Origin: Aurifilum marmelostoma
Taxonomy: Eukaryota > Ascomycota > Sordariomycetes > Diaporthales > Cryphonectriaceae
Direction: 5' to 3'
NCBI GenBank assembly: GCA_027559495.1
Contig: JAMXSV010000028.1
Span: forward strand, 372,001 to 436,000
DNA length: 64,000 nt
Made by a program: the position numbers and the translations under genes. Below are positions 11,402 through 23,800 of the stretch, in pieces (position 1 is the stretch's first letter; each line of letters starts with the position of its first letter). Under the pieces are notes generated by a model, which did not search any database, had not been told where the DNA came from, and worked only from the letters and a program-made list of their open reading frames with translations.

Positions 11402-12034
11402 AAAGAGTGAGGGAGGGGGGGGGGGGGGTGTTCTCGTGTACATACTGTGAGCTGTCTTTACTGTACCTTGAAACAACTTTCTCTCAATATTTGGTCCAAA
11501 ATGTCCAGAGTCAGCTCCTCATTTCAAAGTAAGTATAACATTGAATGTGAGGCTCGGGCAATCTTGAAGAGGTGTAATGTTTATGACCTGTGTGCCGGCA
11601 TATAGCTCCCACCTCTGGAGGGCCCCCCTTATTCCTCCGATGATTATAACCTCAGCCACAAGAAATTGAGTTGGCCCAATCCAGGAAAACGAGTTTAGTG
11701 AGCAGAAACAGTGAGCATGAATAAGGCATGATGCGACAACGACACGACAGCCTAGAGCTGATCCGGAGCCGCCGAAGTCCCGAGCTGGCAGCAGGGAATG
11801 AAAAATATACAGCGGCAGGTTTTTCCTCCGATACCTACCTCCCTGCAGGCTCCCTTAAGCCCGTGGCCTGCCGTGGCTCACGTCAGCCACCTTTTCTGCA
11901 GCGAAATCCCCATCTCTTTCTGAACCCCCTTTCTGCTCCTCCTCCTCCTCCTCACGACCACGCTCATGTAAGCCATTTCTTCCCACTCTCGTCTCGCAGA
12001 GCAGAAGCATCAACAAGCACAGGGGAAAAGCGGT
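11402..12034. other. Intergenic region
   Basis: It holds the galactanase 3' flank, with a G-run near 11417-11427, and the bZIP promoter/leader, with a CTCCTCCTCCTCCTC stretch near 11936-11952. An open frame from 11728 runs into the bZIP exon in the wrong frame and is not a gene. Confidence 0.5.
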
Positions 12035-12059
12035 ATGGATCCAGTGCCAGCGATTGCGA

Positions 12060-12103
<44 letters not shown>

Positions 12104-12686
12104 ACCAGCAGCAAGGCCAAGATGTCTCCTCAGGCTGGCCCCGGCAAGGGGTCCAACAACAGTGGGGGGCAGGGGAGGCCGAAGCCGGTCCGACGGGATC
12201 CCGAGAAGAGAAGACTGCAGAACATACAGGCCCAAAAGAAATACCGTGAGTTGTCACCAGTCTTGTATTCTCTCTTCCGATTTCATCCCAGAGAAAGAAG
12301 TCTGGTCCAATTATATTTTCTAGTTCCATCATGCTGATGATGATGTTGTTGGATTCTTAGGGGAAAAGCTGCGAAAGCGTCTGGATGACCTCGAGACGCT
12401 GGCAGCATCTGTGGCCCAGAGCAGGCAGCAGACGGGCCCAGCATCATCATCAGATCCTACGGGGGATGCAGGACTAGCCCAGCTTGTGGTTGGGAACCCA
12501 ATCACTGCTCAAACATCGCCGCCAGAAGATGTGACGCTGCAGGACTGGATCTCTCTGGACTGCAGTAATGATATTATTACCCCTCAGGCCCAGACAGATG
12601 ATCAACCAGCCACGACGGTGTTTTCCACCCCATCAGAAGCAGGAGTAGCTATAGGAGAAGGAGAGGTATACGTGTCGTCCTCATGC

Positions 12687-12721
<35 letters not shown>

Positions 12722-13727
12722 GTCATCATCCCCACCACAACACGACACAACCGCAGTATCAACATCAGCAGTAGCATCAGCATCAGCATCAGACCCCTCA
12801 TCAGATCTTGCCTTCTGGGATATGGACCTGAGACAGTTCTTCAACCCCTCCCAGAGGACCTACCAGAGCTACCACTGGGCCAAGCACGCAGACCGCTGGT
12901 ACAAGAGCTTCATCAACTGCGGCTGCCCCGTGCAGCACGTCGAGGTGCAGACGAGACAGCCCGGCAGCTGCTCGGGCATCCAGATCCTGAGGATCGGGTG
13001 CCAGCCCCACGTGGCTGATCCCTATGCCAACCATATCCGCATGGAGGTCATGTGCACGTTCACGGCCATGTGGTCCAACTGCCTGCACGTCGGCATCTCG
13101 GAGCCCATGTTCTGCGAGGACGACAGCCTCTCGCCCTTTTACCGCCCTGGCCTGGGCCACAACCTGGTCACGCACGACGGCGGGGACAAGTCATCGCCCT
13201 CGTCCTCGTCCTCGTCGCCCGACACGGCTCCGTCCTCCGAGGTCCTCATGATCCGCACCGTGCAGAACATCTTCCGGACCCTCAAGCCCGACCTGCGCCC
13301 CATCCGGGAACAGATCACGCACCCGCACCACCCGGCCGTCGACGTGCTGCCCTTCCCCACGGTCCGCAGGAACATGCTGCTCAACGTGACCGTGTTTGAC
13401 GAGGACGAGTTCTGCGAGGACATGCTCGCGGGCCTCATCTGCTGGGGCTCGGCGGGCGCGGGGAGGAGGGACCTGGACGGCGCCACGGGCAAGGCGTCGT
13501 CGGGCACGCCGTGGGACTCGAGGAGCTGGCAGGCCAGGCCGTGGTTCCTGAGGAAGTACTGGGCCCTCCTCGGCGGTGAGGACGGGGAGCTGGTGCGGCA
13601 GAGCGAGTGGTGGCGGAGCATCAGGGGGGGGAGGAGGAGGATATCTGGGCGTGTCCTTGATGTGGTGGTTTTTTGGGGGGTTTGTTTTCTTGAAAGGAAA
13701 TATCTGTTACTTTCTCAGAATCGTTAA
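12035..13727 (+). CDS. bZIP transcription factor with DUF3425-like C-terminus (two exons)
   Basis: Predicted 525 residues from exons 12035-12245 and 12361-13727; donor GTGAGT at 12246, acceptor TTCTTAG at 12360. The intron splits the basic region: RRDPEKRRLQNIQAQKKY joins REKLRKRLDDLETLA, giving a basic region and short leucine zipper at about residues 52-90. The C-terminal half (from about FWDMDLRQFF) resembles the DUF3425 region common in fungal bZIP proteins, ending with PWFLRKYWALLGGEDGE and VRQSEWWR. It is a nuclear DNA-binding regulator; targets are unknown. Low-complexity tracts are prominent: an alanine run from a GCA repeat (about 12060-12103), a serine run from a TCA repeat (about 12686-12730), and another serine run near residues 315-325. 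The final ~35 residues after GGRRR are atypical, so the true end could differ if a small 3' intron exists. Confidence 0.87.
12060..12105 (+). repeat. GCA/CAG trinucleotide repeat in the bZIP gene
   Basis: An almost pure CAG-type microsatellite, in frame as GCA, encoding a run of about 15 alanines just before the basic region. Length variation between strains would change the protein without shifting frame. Confidence 0.9.
12686..12730 (+). repeat. TCA trinucleotide repeat in the bZIP gene
   Basis: A TCA microsatellite in the linker after the zipper, encoding a run of about 15-16 serines with one TCG interruption. Confidence 0.9.
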
Positions 13728-14772
13728 ATTAGCCATGTCTTTTGAATTTGTGGGCCAGGAATAGATCTCATCGCCTCTTTGATCACAAGATACCGGCCAT
13801 CACAAGGTAATTATCTCGTGAGCGTTCTGTTTTCAAAAACCGGTGAGGACCGATACATGAGATTACTCAGATGCTCATCCGAGCTGCTCACTATTTTCGT
13901 TTCTGTTTTCTTCTCGTGTGATAAATATACACACACATATATATATTGAGCATTCCAACAAGACCCTCTGCATTGAACCAAGTCATGTAAAGACACCCTG
14001 CGTAGATAGAGTTCATCACAAGACCACCTACAATTAATTGGCTTTACCCAGGATACGCCCGCGTCAGGGTGGTCGACCCCGGAAAAAAAGGTCCCTGCAG
14101 TAGTCCCAATAAGCATCCCTCCTCCTCGCTCAAACTTTATCCCCCCCCCCCCCCCTCCTCCCGGGCTTTTGGCACGTGTGGGGTTTTCCTCCGAGACTTA
14201 CTTGTTCCGACTCGAGCCATCCATGCAGACCTGACGAGTAGTCCGTCCAGTAGTTGATCGTCCCCGTGGACTTGGCCGGCAGAGCAACTGTGTCCGAGGC
14301 TTTTTATCTGTTCAGGTCTGCAAAACACACTGATGGGCAGCCCTCGGCGGGTTTTGGGGTAAAACTTATACCGGCGTGCGTCTTGAGACATGCCTTGCCA
14401 TTCCGGGTTTTCTTTCCGATGCAACAGCAGCGTGGGTCTGCCGTTTATATGCAGTTACATTGAAAAAAATAGAAAAAAAAAAAAAAAAAAAAAAAAAACT
14501 GCTATAATAACAAATCGCCCTGCATACTTGCATCCTTTATCTGCTCCGCCACGTGCTCGCGTCTGCTTGGCCCACAGCAAAAGCTTCTGTGGAGCAGCGA
14601 GCCACCACCTGCAGGAAGACCGAGCTCTCATCAACGTTATCACGGCAAGATTAAAGAAGCCAAGGGAGGAGGGGATAGACATTTAACTGGCGTCTTGTCC
14701 GTGTTACTCGGCCTCGAGGACAGAGGGAGAGAGAGACAAAAGTCCACGTCATCTGTGCCGTGTCAGTTCAGA
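13728..14772. other. Intergenic region, 1.0 kb
   Basis: No supported gene. It includes a CA/TA-rich stretch near 13925-13950, a C-run at about 14142-14155, and a long A-run at about 14475-14499. These homopolymers probably mark untranslated or promoter DNA. The last part is the 5' flank of the alcohol dehydrogenase gene. Confidence 0.5.
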
Positions 14773-16105
14773 ATGAGTGCCAGTATTACCTACAAAGCCG
14801 CCGTCTTGACGGTAAGTTCAACTTTCAATCCAGACAGACAGACATGATGAGGCATATATTATGGCGGACATCCCATCCAGTCACCAGCCCAGGCCCCCCC
14901 CAACAACCTCAGAGAATCCAGAGCCGCATTTTGACTGATATAAAACACACAACCACACACCAGGCCAAGGGCGCGCCCCCCAGCCCTGGAGGTCCAAGCC
15001 CTCCCCAAACCCCAGCCGGGCCCCAACGAGGTCCTCGTCCGGCTCCACCTGACCTCCCTCTGCGGCACCGACTGCACCCAGGCCGCAGGCCACCTGGGCC
15101 CCACGCGCGCCATCCTGGGCCACGAGGGCGTCGGCCGCATCGAGGAGCTCGGCAGCAACGTGGCCGGCCTCGACCCGTCCGTCCGCCCCGGCCAGCGCGT
15201 CGGCGTCGCCTGGACCCGCGACTTCTGCGGCCGCTGCGCCTTCTGCACCAACCTCGCCCGCGACGGCGAGACCCGCTGTGCCGTCAAGCCGCACTCGGGC
15301 CAGCACTGCGACGGCACCTTTGCCCAGTACACGCTGGTGCCCGCGCGCTACCTGCTGCGCATCCCGGACGACTTCTCCGGCGTGAGGGATGAGCTGCTGG
15401 CCCCTGTGCTGTGCGGCGGGGTCACGGCGTACAAGGCGCTCAAGTCGTGCGATGGGCTGTATCCGGGCCAGTGGGTTGCTGTGAGCGGTGGCGGTGGCGG
15501 CGTGGGTGCTTTTGTGGTGGCCTTTGGCAGGGCGATGGGGTACAGGATGATTGCCGTCGATGCCGGGGAGGAGAAGGGCAAGTTCGCGACGGGCGAAGGC
15601 GCAGAGCACTTTGTGGACATCACCAGCCCAGAGACAAGGAGTGCGGGCGGTGCCGCAGCCGAGGTCAAGAGGCTGACAGGTGGGCTGGGGGCGACGGCGG
15701 CGATTGTCTGTGCCGGGGCGGGCGCTGCGTACCAGACGGCCATAGAGATGCTGGCTCCGTTTGGGACGCTCATGTGCGTGGGGATCCCGCCTCCTGGCCA
15801 GGTCTTTTCGATGCACCCGCTCCAGTTCATCGCGTCGGGGTTCAAGGTCATGGGCTCGTCGGTGGGCACCCGGAGGGATACCCTGGAGGCTCTCGAGTTT
15901 GTCCGGAGGGGTCTGGTCACGCCCAAGGTGCAGTGGGCCGAGCTGGACAAGCTGGCAACGCTGATGGACGACGTTGTGCAGGGCAAGGTGAGGAGCATTC
16001 AATTGTTGTGTCATTCTTTTTTCTGTGCAGAGGCCCCGCTACCATACTGACACGCTTACTTCGCAGGTTCAAGGAAAGTATGTCATAAATCTTGACAATG
16101 CATGA
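14773..16105 (+). pseudogene. Zinc-dependent alcohol dehydrogenase with apparent 1-nt frameshift
   Basis: Exons 14773-14811 (MSASITYKAAVLT), 14964-15987 and 16067-16105, with donors GTAAGT and GTGAGG and a CAG acceptor. The second exon encodes a zinc MDR enzyme: LCGTDC and ILGHEGVG (catalytic zinc site), four cysteines in the CGRCAFCTNLARDGETRC lobe (structural zinc), and SGGGGGVGAF followed by VDAG (NAD-binding Rossmann fold). It ends VQGKYVINLDNA. Such enzymes interconvert alcohols and aldehydes in the cytosol. The first exon joins exon 2 as AKGAP, but the conserved frame (ALEVQALPKPQPGPNE) is offset by one base. Removing one base of the C6 run at 14976-14981 would make the junction read normally. 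So this is either a real disabling insertion, a sequencing error in a homopolymer, or unusual splicing. Everything after residue ~20 is intact, so recent inactivation or an assembly error is more likely than an old pseudogene. Confidence 0.7.
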
Positions 16106-16430
16106 GAAATCCTGATCTCGTGTGATGATGGAGGCATTGCATTTGCCTGAAAGGCGAGGCTTTGATGGGGTAACCCTTGTGGATGTGGGCTTCTTTGTTG
16201 GTGAATATTATATAGATCTAGAGATGGAACAAGATGATGACGGTTGACTGGCCTTGTTTGGCTGCAAAACAATTACACGACACTTACAAATGCATGAATG
16301 AAGCAAGAGGCTGAGGAAAGCCATGTACACCCTATTCAATAGCGTTAGTCACTCGCAACCAATTCCAGGTTCGACTCCTATTAATGCAGTATGCTCAGCT
16401 GCAGCTCAATGTAACCCCAGGTCCACGTCT
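16106..16430. other. 3' flank of the alcohol dehydrogenase gene up to the retrotransposon
   Basis: Unique, unmutated DNA. I see no gene. It ends in the CCCTC target duplication at 16431-16435. Confidence 0.6.
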
Positions 16431-16435
16431 CCCTC
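16431..16435. repeat. Target-site duplication, left copy (outer element)
   Basis: CCCTC immediately precedes the left LTR and is repeated directly after the right LTR at 29634-29638. Confidence 0.85.
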
Positions 16436-16653
16436 TGTTGATGAATAAGGCATGATCTTCACGATTGTCACGATCGTCGCCCTCTCCAAACGACGAGAGC
16501 ATCAGAGGGCATTTGATATATACGGACCAAGGGATTTATTCCTTAACTAATTAAGGCCTTTTTATAATTATTTAAAGATAAATAAACCTCCTTTTTAATC
16601 TCTAAATAGCCTAAATAAATAGAATTAAGCTTTATAATTACTCTTTTATAATA
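16436..16653 (+). repeat. Left (5') LTR of the copia element
   Basis: 218 bp, beginning TGTTGATGAATAAGGC and ending TTTTATAATA. Its first ~120 bp retain CpA/TpG while its last ~100 bp are converted to TpA, the reverse of the right LTR. Confidence 0.88.
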
Positions 16654-19600
16654 TATTATTAATATAATTATAATCTCTAGCCTTAGCAGTTTAGAATCTA
16701 TTTATATTATATTTTCTATTGCCTATTTAGGCTTAATACTTAATATATCTTTTCTATATTTATAGATACTAGAATTCCTTTTTATTATTCTTATTATTAA
16801 GGCTATACTCTATATTCTCTATATCTAATTAATAAAAGGCTATTAATATTAGAAATATATATTTAGAATGCAAATATAGCGCATTTATAGATTTAGAGGC
16901 TTTAGTTTAATAGCCTTTTAAAGAAAGCTAGGCATAGCTAAAGGAAATAGCTTAGCTAAGCATATTAACTACTTATAAAAAATCCCCTTATTTATTAACT
17001 ACTATATTTAATATTAAGAATAAAAAGAAGAGCTTCTTAGCCTTAAAGTAACTTAGCAAGGAAGATTATTTTTATTAGGGCAATTAGCCCTTATAGGAGC
17101 TTGCTATAAAGAAGCTTCTCCTTAAATATTATAAATTTAACTTACTTAAACCCCTCTTCTTAAAGATTAAGGAAAAGGGCTATCTAATTAATATTAATAA
17201 GGCCTTAATAGCAACTTTAATTAATTTTAATAATCTCTTAAATAAGAATATTGAATTAATTGCTATTAATTTAATAATTTAGCAGTTTTATTTAAAGAAG
17301 GCTAGAGCTTTTATTATTTATATTTCTAATTTAACTATTAAGTAGCTTATTCTAAGAAATTAAGCTATAAGCATTAAACTTATTTAATATTAAAAGCTTT
17401 TTATAAAGCTTTAGACTATTTAAAGCAAATTCTATAAGATCTTAAGCAAATATATAAATACTTTTAATCTTATTAAAGAAAGGCTAATTTTTTTTAGCTA
17501 TTAAATAAAAAATATAAAGTATTAAATTAATTTTATTTAAGATATTTAAACTAAATATCTTTAGTAGATTATATATATTAAGTAATTTATATATTTAAGC
17601 CTTTAAGGCTAGTTTATTTTTAGAGCTATTTAAGCTAATTATATTAATAAGGCAAGGAACTTAAAGATCTTTAAAAGCGCGAATCTTATAAAGCAATAAA
17701 AGAAGAAAAAGAGTAGGAAAAAGAATAATAGAATATATCTTTATTATAACTACTTAGCTAATAATTATTAATTTATCTATTCTAAGAAAAGGCAAAAAAA
17801 GGATAAGTAGAAATATAAGGGAAAAATAGAGAAAAAGAATAATAAAAAAGATAGAAATATAGGCACTTAAGAGGCAAACCTTATATTTAAATAATAAGCT
17901 ATTAAAGAAAAAGATTATTAATATGCCTTTCTCTCCTCTTAAGCTATACTTAATACTTGCTGCAAATTTAGCTAATTAGAGAGCTTAAATTAAGCTATCC
18001 TAAGCCCTAAATATATTAAATCTCTTAAGAACCTTAATATATAGAAACTATTATTGCTAATTGCATACTATTATTATATTCTCTTCTTTACTTAATATTA
18101 ATATTTTTATTAATAACTTTATTAATAAGAGATTTATAGCAATATAAATGCTATCTGCTATATCTTTAATACTAAAGAAAAATTTATTAGCATTAACTAT
18201 TTAATAAATATACTAGCTATTACTATAAAAGAAAGTCTAGTTACTCTTCTTAAAGTTAAAATAGTATAGCTAAAGTGTAAAGTTAATAGCACTACTAATA
18301 ATCTTACCTTATATTAGATATATTTCTGCCCTAAATTCGCTTAAAATATTATTAGTATTTTATGCTTTTATAAGAAAAGCTTAAGAATTTGAAACTTTAA
18401 TCTTCTTAAGCTTTAAAGATATAGCATAATTGTATAATTTAATAATAACTTTAATATTATTACTTTAATAGTATATAGCATATTTCTTTTAAATAAAGCT
18501 ATAGAATCCTTAGCCCTAGCTATTAATTTAGCTAAATAGCATTAATGCTTAGGGCATATTAGCAAAGAAGCTATTTTAAGAACTGCTTTAGTAGTAGCTA
18601 GTATTAAGCTAGAAATACCTCTTTCTAAATAAAAAGAAGACTTTATATATAAAGCTTATAACTATAGAAAGATCTTTAAATATATATTAAGCTAAGGATT
18701 TATTAAGCCTAAAAGCACTAAAAAGATCTAGTATCTTAACTTCTTTTCTATAGCAATAAAAGAGATAAATAGCAAATAATATAGCATTCTTGCTACTAAA
18801 GAAAAATACGCTTATTATTAGTTTATTATATTTTCTAATAAAGAATTAAGCTTTAAAAAGATCTTAAGAATACTTAAAATCTTATATTATTAGTAGAAAG
18901 CTAAGATTTAGAGGATTTATATAAATAATAATATAAAGCTTCTAAGAAAAAATAAAAATAAGCTTTAATAGTAGCTTAGAAAGAAGGGAATTAGGCTAAT
19001 GCTATTATTATTATATACGCCTAAATAAAATAGCCTAGCTAAATATTTAAATTGCATTATTATAAAAAAAGCATATTGCTAGATAAAAGATCTAAAAATG
19101 CTATACTTACTATAGCCCTATCTATTTAAAGCAGCAATAGCTATTATAAACTTTACTATTAATAATCGAATAAAGGCACTAAATTAATACCTTTATAAAG
19201 CTTTCTTTAATAAATGCCTTTTAAGTAATAATTATAAGCTAAATTTAAGTAATGCTATTATATTAGAGCAGCAATATATAATTTATATTTTTAGCAAATA
19301 TTATTAATAAAGCAATAAATTTAAGCTAAGAGAAGAGCTTAGTATTATACTAAACTAGCTGCTAAATATAGATATTATAAAGCTATTTACTTAATTTAAA
19401 GTATATCTAACTAAATAATCTAGTATACTTTGCTAGAAGATTATTACTATAGTAAATCTTATAATATATAAAATTTAAAAAGGCTATAAGATCCTAATCT
19501 TTATTAAAGAGCTTATTAGTATTACTACTAATATAATTATTATTAGCTAGCTAGTTATTAAATAAATATTAGCGCCTATATTAAGCTAAAAGCTTATTAA

Positions 19601-20549
19601 AGCTAGAATCTTATATTTCTTAGCTAATATAATATCTTTATCTTTAAATAAACTAAATATACTCTATAAAGCTTTCTGCAATTATAATTAAGCTAAATAG
19701 TATATTAGTTTATATAAAGAGCTTAGAAATTTTATTTAATTAGAAGTATTTTAAGCTTAAGAATAATACTTTAGATACTATACTTTAGGAATATAATATA
19801 TTTTTAAGAGAAAGCTTAATAGGAATAGAAAGATCTTAGAATATAAGATTTAAGTAGTAGTATAAAGATTTACTTAATAAGAAAGTATTAATTTTAATAA
19901 AATATTTGCATTAGTTAGTAAGGCACTAATTTAGAGGATCCTTTTCTATTTAGCAATAATACTTAATTAGGAAATTAATTAGATTAATATAATAGCAGCC
20001 TTTCTAAATAGCAATTTTAAGAAAGAAGTCTTTATTAAAATGCTAAATAGCTTAGCAGAATTTCTAGCTAAATATTCTAAAGAAAATACTATTAGATTTA
20101 ATCCCTTAAAGCTATAAGTTCTTTAAGTAATAAAATTGCTTTATAGCCTTAAGCAATTGCTATAGTAATAGCAGAAGAAGCTAATTAATAAACTTCTTAA
20201 AATAGGCTTTATTTAGCTTTATAGTAATATAGTAATTCTTATTAACTATTAATTAAAGATTATTATTTATAGCTATATTAATAATCTTCTTCTAATAAGC
20301 TCTAAATAAATAAGCATTAATCTTATTAAATAAGGCCTTTTAGAAAGGTTTAATATTAAGAACCTAGGCTAAGCAGCCTATTTCCTAAGAGTATCTATTA
20401 CCAAAAATCGCAATTAACGCTCTCTTAGGCTCGCTTAAGAGGTATATGCTGAATAATTGCTTCTAAAAAGCAGCTATAAAAATATAAAATCCTTACTTAT
20501 TCCTTTCGCATTAAGATCTCTAGCCCTAGCTAAACTAAATAAATACTAG

Positions 20550-20554
20550 GCCTT
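20550..20554. repeat. Target-site duplication, left copy (inner element)
   Basis: GCCTT precedes the inner left LTR and recurs at 28602-28606 just after the inner right LTR. Confidence 0.88.
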
Positions 20555-20776
20555 TGTGAAAGGCCTGGCCAAGGGGTGTGCACCCAATTGGGGGTCTATT
20601 ACTATGAATATTCTAGCTTAGGGAGTAATAGAAGAAAGATAAGGAATTTTCTACCTGCGAGGAGCTAAAGAGCTACTCTATAGGTATAGCATAGCGTGCG
20701 TATTATATAGCGCATTATATAGCATTCCTAGCTTCGGTAGCTGCTAAAGCCCTATATATAGCCTTAGCCTATAATA
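20555..20776 (-). repeat. Left LTR of the gypsy element (3' LTR in its orientation)
   Basis: 222 bp. The first ~85 bp retain TG/CA (TGTGAAAGGCCTGGCCAAGG); the rest is converted, ending CCTATAATA where the partner LTR reads CCTGTAACA. Confidence 0.9.
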
Positions 20777-20802
20777 TTACCCCCCCCTTTCTTCCTCCTC
20801 CC
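20777..20802 (-). other. Polypurine tract of the gypsy element
   Basis: On the minus strand this reads GGAGGAAGAAAGGGGGGGG then TAA, directly upstream of the 3' LTR. It is the expected plus-strand primer site and fixes the element's orientation. Confidence 0.75.
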
Positions 20803-23800
20803 AAATAGTCCGTCCTACTCTCTATCTCCTTCTTCCTATAACTATCTTCTACCTCTCTTCTTAGGTAAGACCTTCTTCTATCTATTCTATACTCCCTACC
20901 TGCTACCCCTATGCTTATATTACGCTTTTAAGCAGCTATCTATAATAACTAGCTGCAAGAAGGCTAAGACTGCTAGTAGCTTTGCCTTAGGCAGTACTCT
21001 GCGCAATAATAGCTGCTTTAAAGCTCTTTCTAGCCCCCTTAACTATAATTAAACTGCTATTGCTGCTTGCTACTAAAAGGCTATTTAGAATGCTGCTATT
21101 AAGTTCCCTTATAGCCTAATATCTAATTACCTTAAAGATAAGAGTTCCTAGCTCTTTACCTACTCCTTAATTGCTAATGCAATTATAAGTACTTATAAAA
21201 TATTTTATTTTAAATATATTGCTTGCTTAGCTGCTAACTCTAGCATATTCTATATTAATGCTATTAGTAAATAGCTGCTCTTTATTTGCTTCTCTTCTAT
21301 TTGCTAATCTAAATAAGCTTAAGCAAGTAATGCTTCTATTACTCTTGCACTGCTAATAGCAAAAATATTAGTTATACTTGCATTATAATATATCCTTTAT
21401 AAGCTTTATTCTTTTTACTACTTCTTAGCTAACTCTTTTCCCTTTCTTAGCTTATTTATAATTCTAATATAATTAATATTGCTACTATATTAGCTTTAAG
21501 TGCTTAAAACTTTAACTTTAGTAATTCTAGTAGATTTCTTTTTTATTAGCTGCTTAAGCGCTATTAATTTGCTTTTTAGATTTTATTGCAGCTTAGTATA
21601 ATGCTAGTTAAGCTGCCTTATTCTAGCGCAAAGAGGTATAGTTAAAGAAAGCTACTATTAGTTCTAGTGCTAGCCCTTTTGCTGCCTTATCTAAAGGCAG
21701 TATATTAGGCTTAAATAAGCTACGCTTTTATTATATAAGTAGCTGCTCCTTTCTAGCTTTATTCTTCCTCTTTAATTACTTGCAATCTTATAAGATTAAG
21801 CTAATACAGGAGATTTATAATGCTCTTTAAAGTCTCTTTAGTGCTATATAAGCTATCTACTATAAGCTTATCTAGCTAAACTGCTCTCTTAGCGCTTAGA
21901 AGCACTGCTATAGCTTCTTTACTATTTTAAATAAAAAGGATAATAATAAAAATAAAGATAATAATAAGAACTAAATTAAGTAGATTCTAAGTTAGCCTAT
22001 CTTGCCCCCCCTCTAGTAGTAGCAAATTACTGCGCTGCTCTGCAGCTACTAGGTGCCTAATAGTTGGTAGTTATTGTTAGGCTTTCTTCTAAAATTTTAG
22101 TTTATTGCCTTCTGCTTTTATTCTGCTATATCTCTCTTTTTTTTTTTTTTTTTTTTTTTATTAGGAGGGGGGGGAAGCTATATATCCTGCTTTCGACTCG
22201 CCCTCTATCCTATCGAATTTCCTTTCTCCTCTAATACCTTATTTCTTTTCAACCTTATAGTAAGTAATCCTAATTCCCCTTTTTCTCTTCTAGCTTAGAG
22301 CTAGCTCCTTAGCTAATGCAGAGCAGCTCTTTAACTCTTAATATAAGTAACTTTCTTTATAAAAATAAGAAGCTTGCCTAGCGCCTCTGCTAAGGCTTTA
22401 ACTGCAATATCGAGTTTATTGCTTGCTTATTTGCTACTTAGTTGCTTATTTGCTTTTGCTTAGCCTAGAATTTCTTAAATTATTAAGCTATCCCCTATAG
22501 CTACTATACTTTTATTATATTCTAGAATTTTAGCTATTACTATATTAATAGTTCTAGTATATTCTTATCTTCTTATTAGCTTTAAAGCAGTTTATTAGCT
22601 GCTATCTTTACTAATTAGTTTTTTTAATTATTACTTTTGCCTAAAATATTTAATATTTTGCTATTTTATTAGTATTCCTTATCTCTTCCTTTTTCTAGCT
22701 TTTATTATACTAATTTACTACTCTTTAGCTCTATAAGAATAATATTCTCTGCACTTATTTTAATCTCTTCTTTGCTATAGCTTATTCCTTTAACTATAAT
22801 AACCTTAGTACGCACTCTTTTCTATCTTCTTTTACTTTCTTTGCTGCTAATAAGCTACTTTCTTTCTGCTAGCTTCTATTAATTGCTAAATTCTCTATAT
22901 CTATTATGCCTCTAACTATATCCTTTATTACTAAGAGCAACTTAATAATATTAAGTAAGAGTAAGAATAGCTTTATATTAATGCAGAAGTTAAGGCTCTT
23001 AGTGCTAATTTAATAGATCTCTACTGCTAAGTCTATAAATTAGCTATAATAGTTATCTCCTGCTATTAAGCTCTAATCCAGCTTTAGGGCAAATATGCTT
23101 AAGAGCATATAGAGCGCAAGCTTGCATAGCAAGCTTATAAGCTTAAGAGTAAGCGCGCTCTAGGCTTTAAGCATATTAAGCGCAATAATCTTACTATTTA
23201 GAAGCAGAATAAGTTCTATAGTAAGATTTAAGTTATTTTATTAAGTAGCTTTCTTTATTCTAAGAATATTAGCTCTCTAGCTGCTAATTAGCACTTTATT
23301 AGTTTTATAAATTTAAAGCTTTATATTTCTAGAGCTATTGCTATAGGCTATTATTTTCCTTAGCTAATCTATATTATCTTTTAAATTTATTTAGTACTCT
23401 TATTTATTCTATACTCTTAAGCAGCTCCTATATTAATTCTTTCTATTCTATCTATTTAATCTATATCTTGCATTTAAAAGACTTCTCTACTTAAGGGCAA
23501 CTTATCTTTAGTTTATTTCTAGCCCTTAAAATTAATTTTATATAGAACTCAAGTTCTTATTTATTATTCTTAGGGATAATTGCATTTAGATAAGCATTCT
23601 GCATTTGCTGCAAAGATAGCAAATTGCTAGCAGCTTGCAATAATAGATTTATATAGAATTATAGATATATACTATATAGTATATCTAGCTTTACTATATA
23701 TAGGCTAACTACTTTTATTATCTTATATTTCCTATGCAGCTAGGCTAGCTTCTAGAAAGGGTAGTCTATTACTATATTCTTAAGGGATAGCTATATATTA

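Noticed and set aside
11728..12249. Open frame with a serine run overlapping the bZIP start
   Set aside because: It reads the CAG repeat and the basic region in the wrong frame.
16360..16385. GGTTCGACTCC resembling a tRNA T-arm
   Set aside because: The flanking bases do not form a T-stem beyond three pairs, and no acceptor or anticodon arm is found at the right distance.
22139..22160. T-run and G-run as a telomere-like or centromere-like repeat
   Set aside because: It is a single homopolymer inside the gypsy element with no tandem TTAGGG units.
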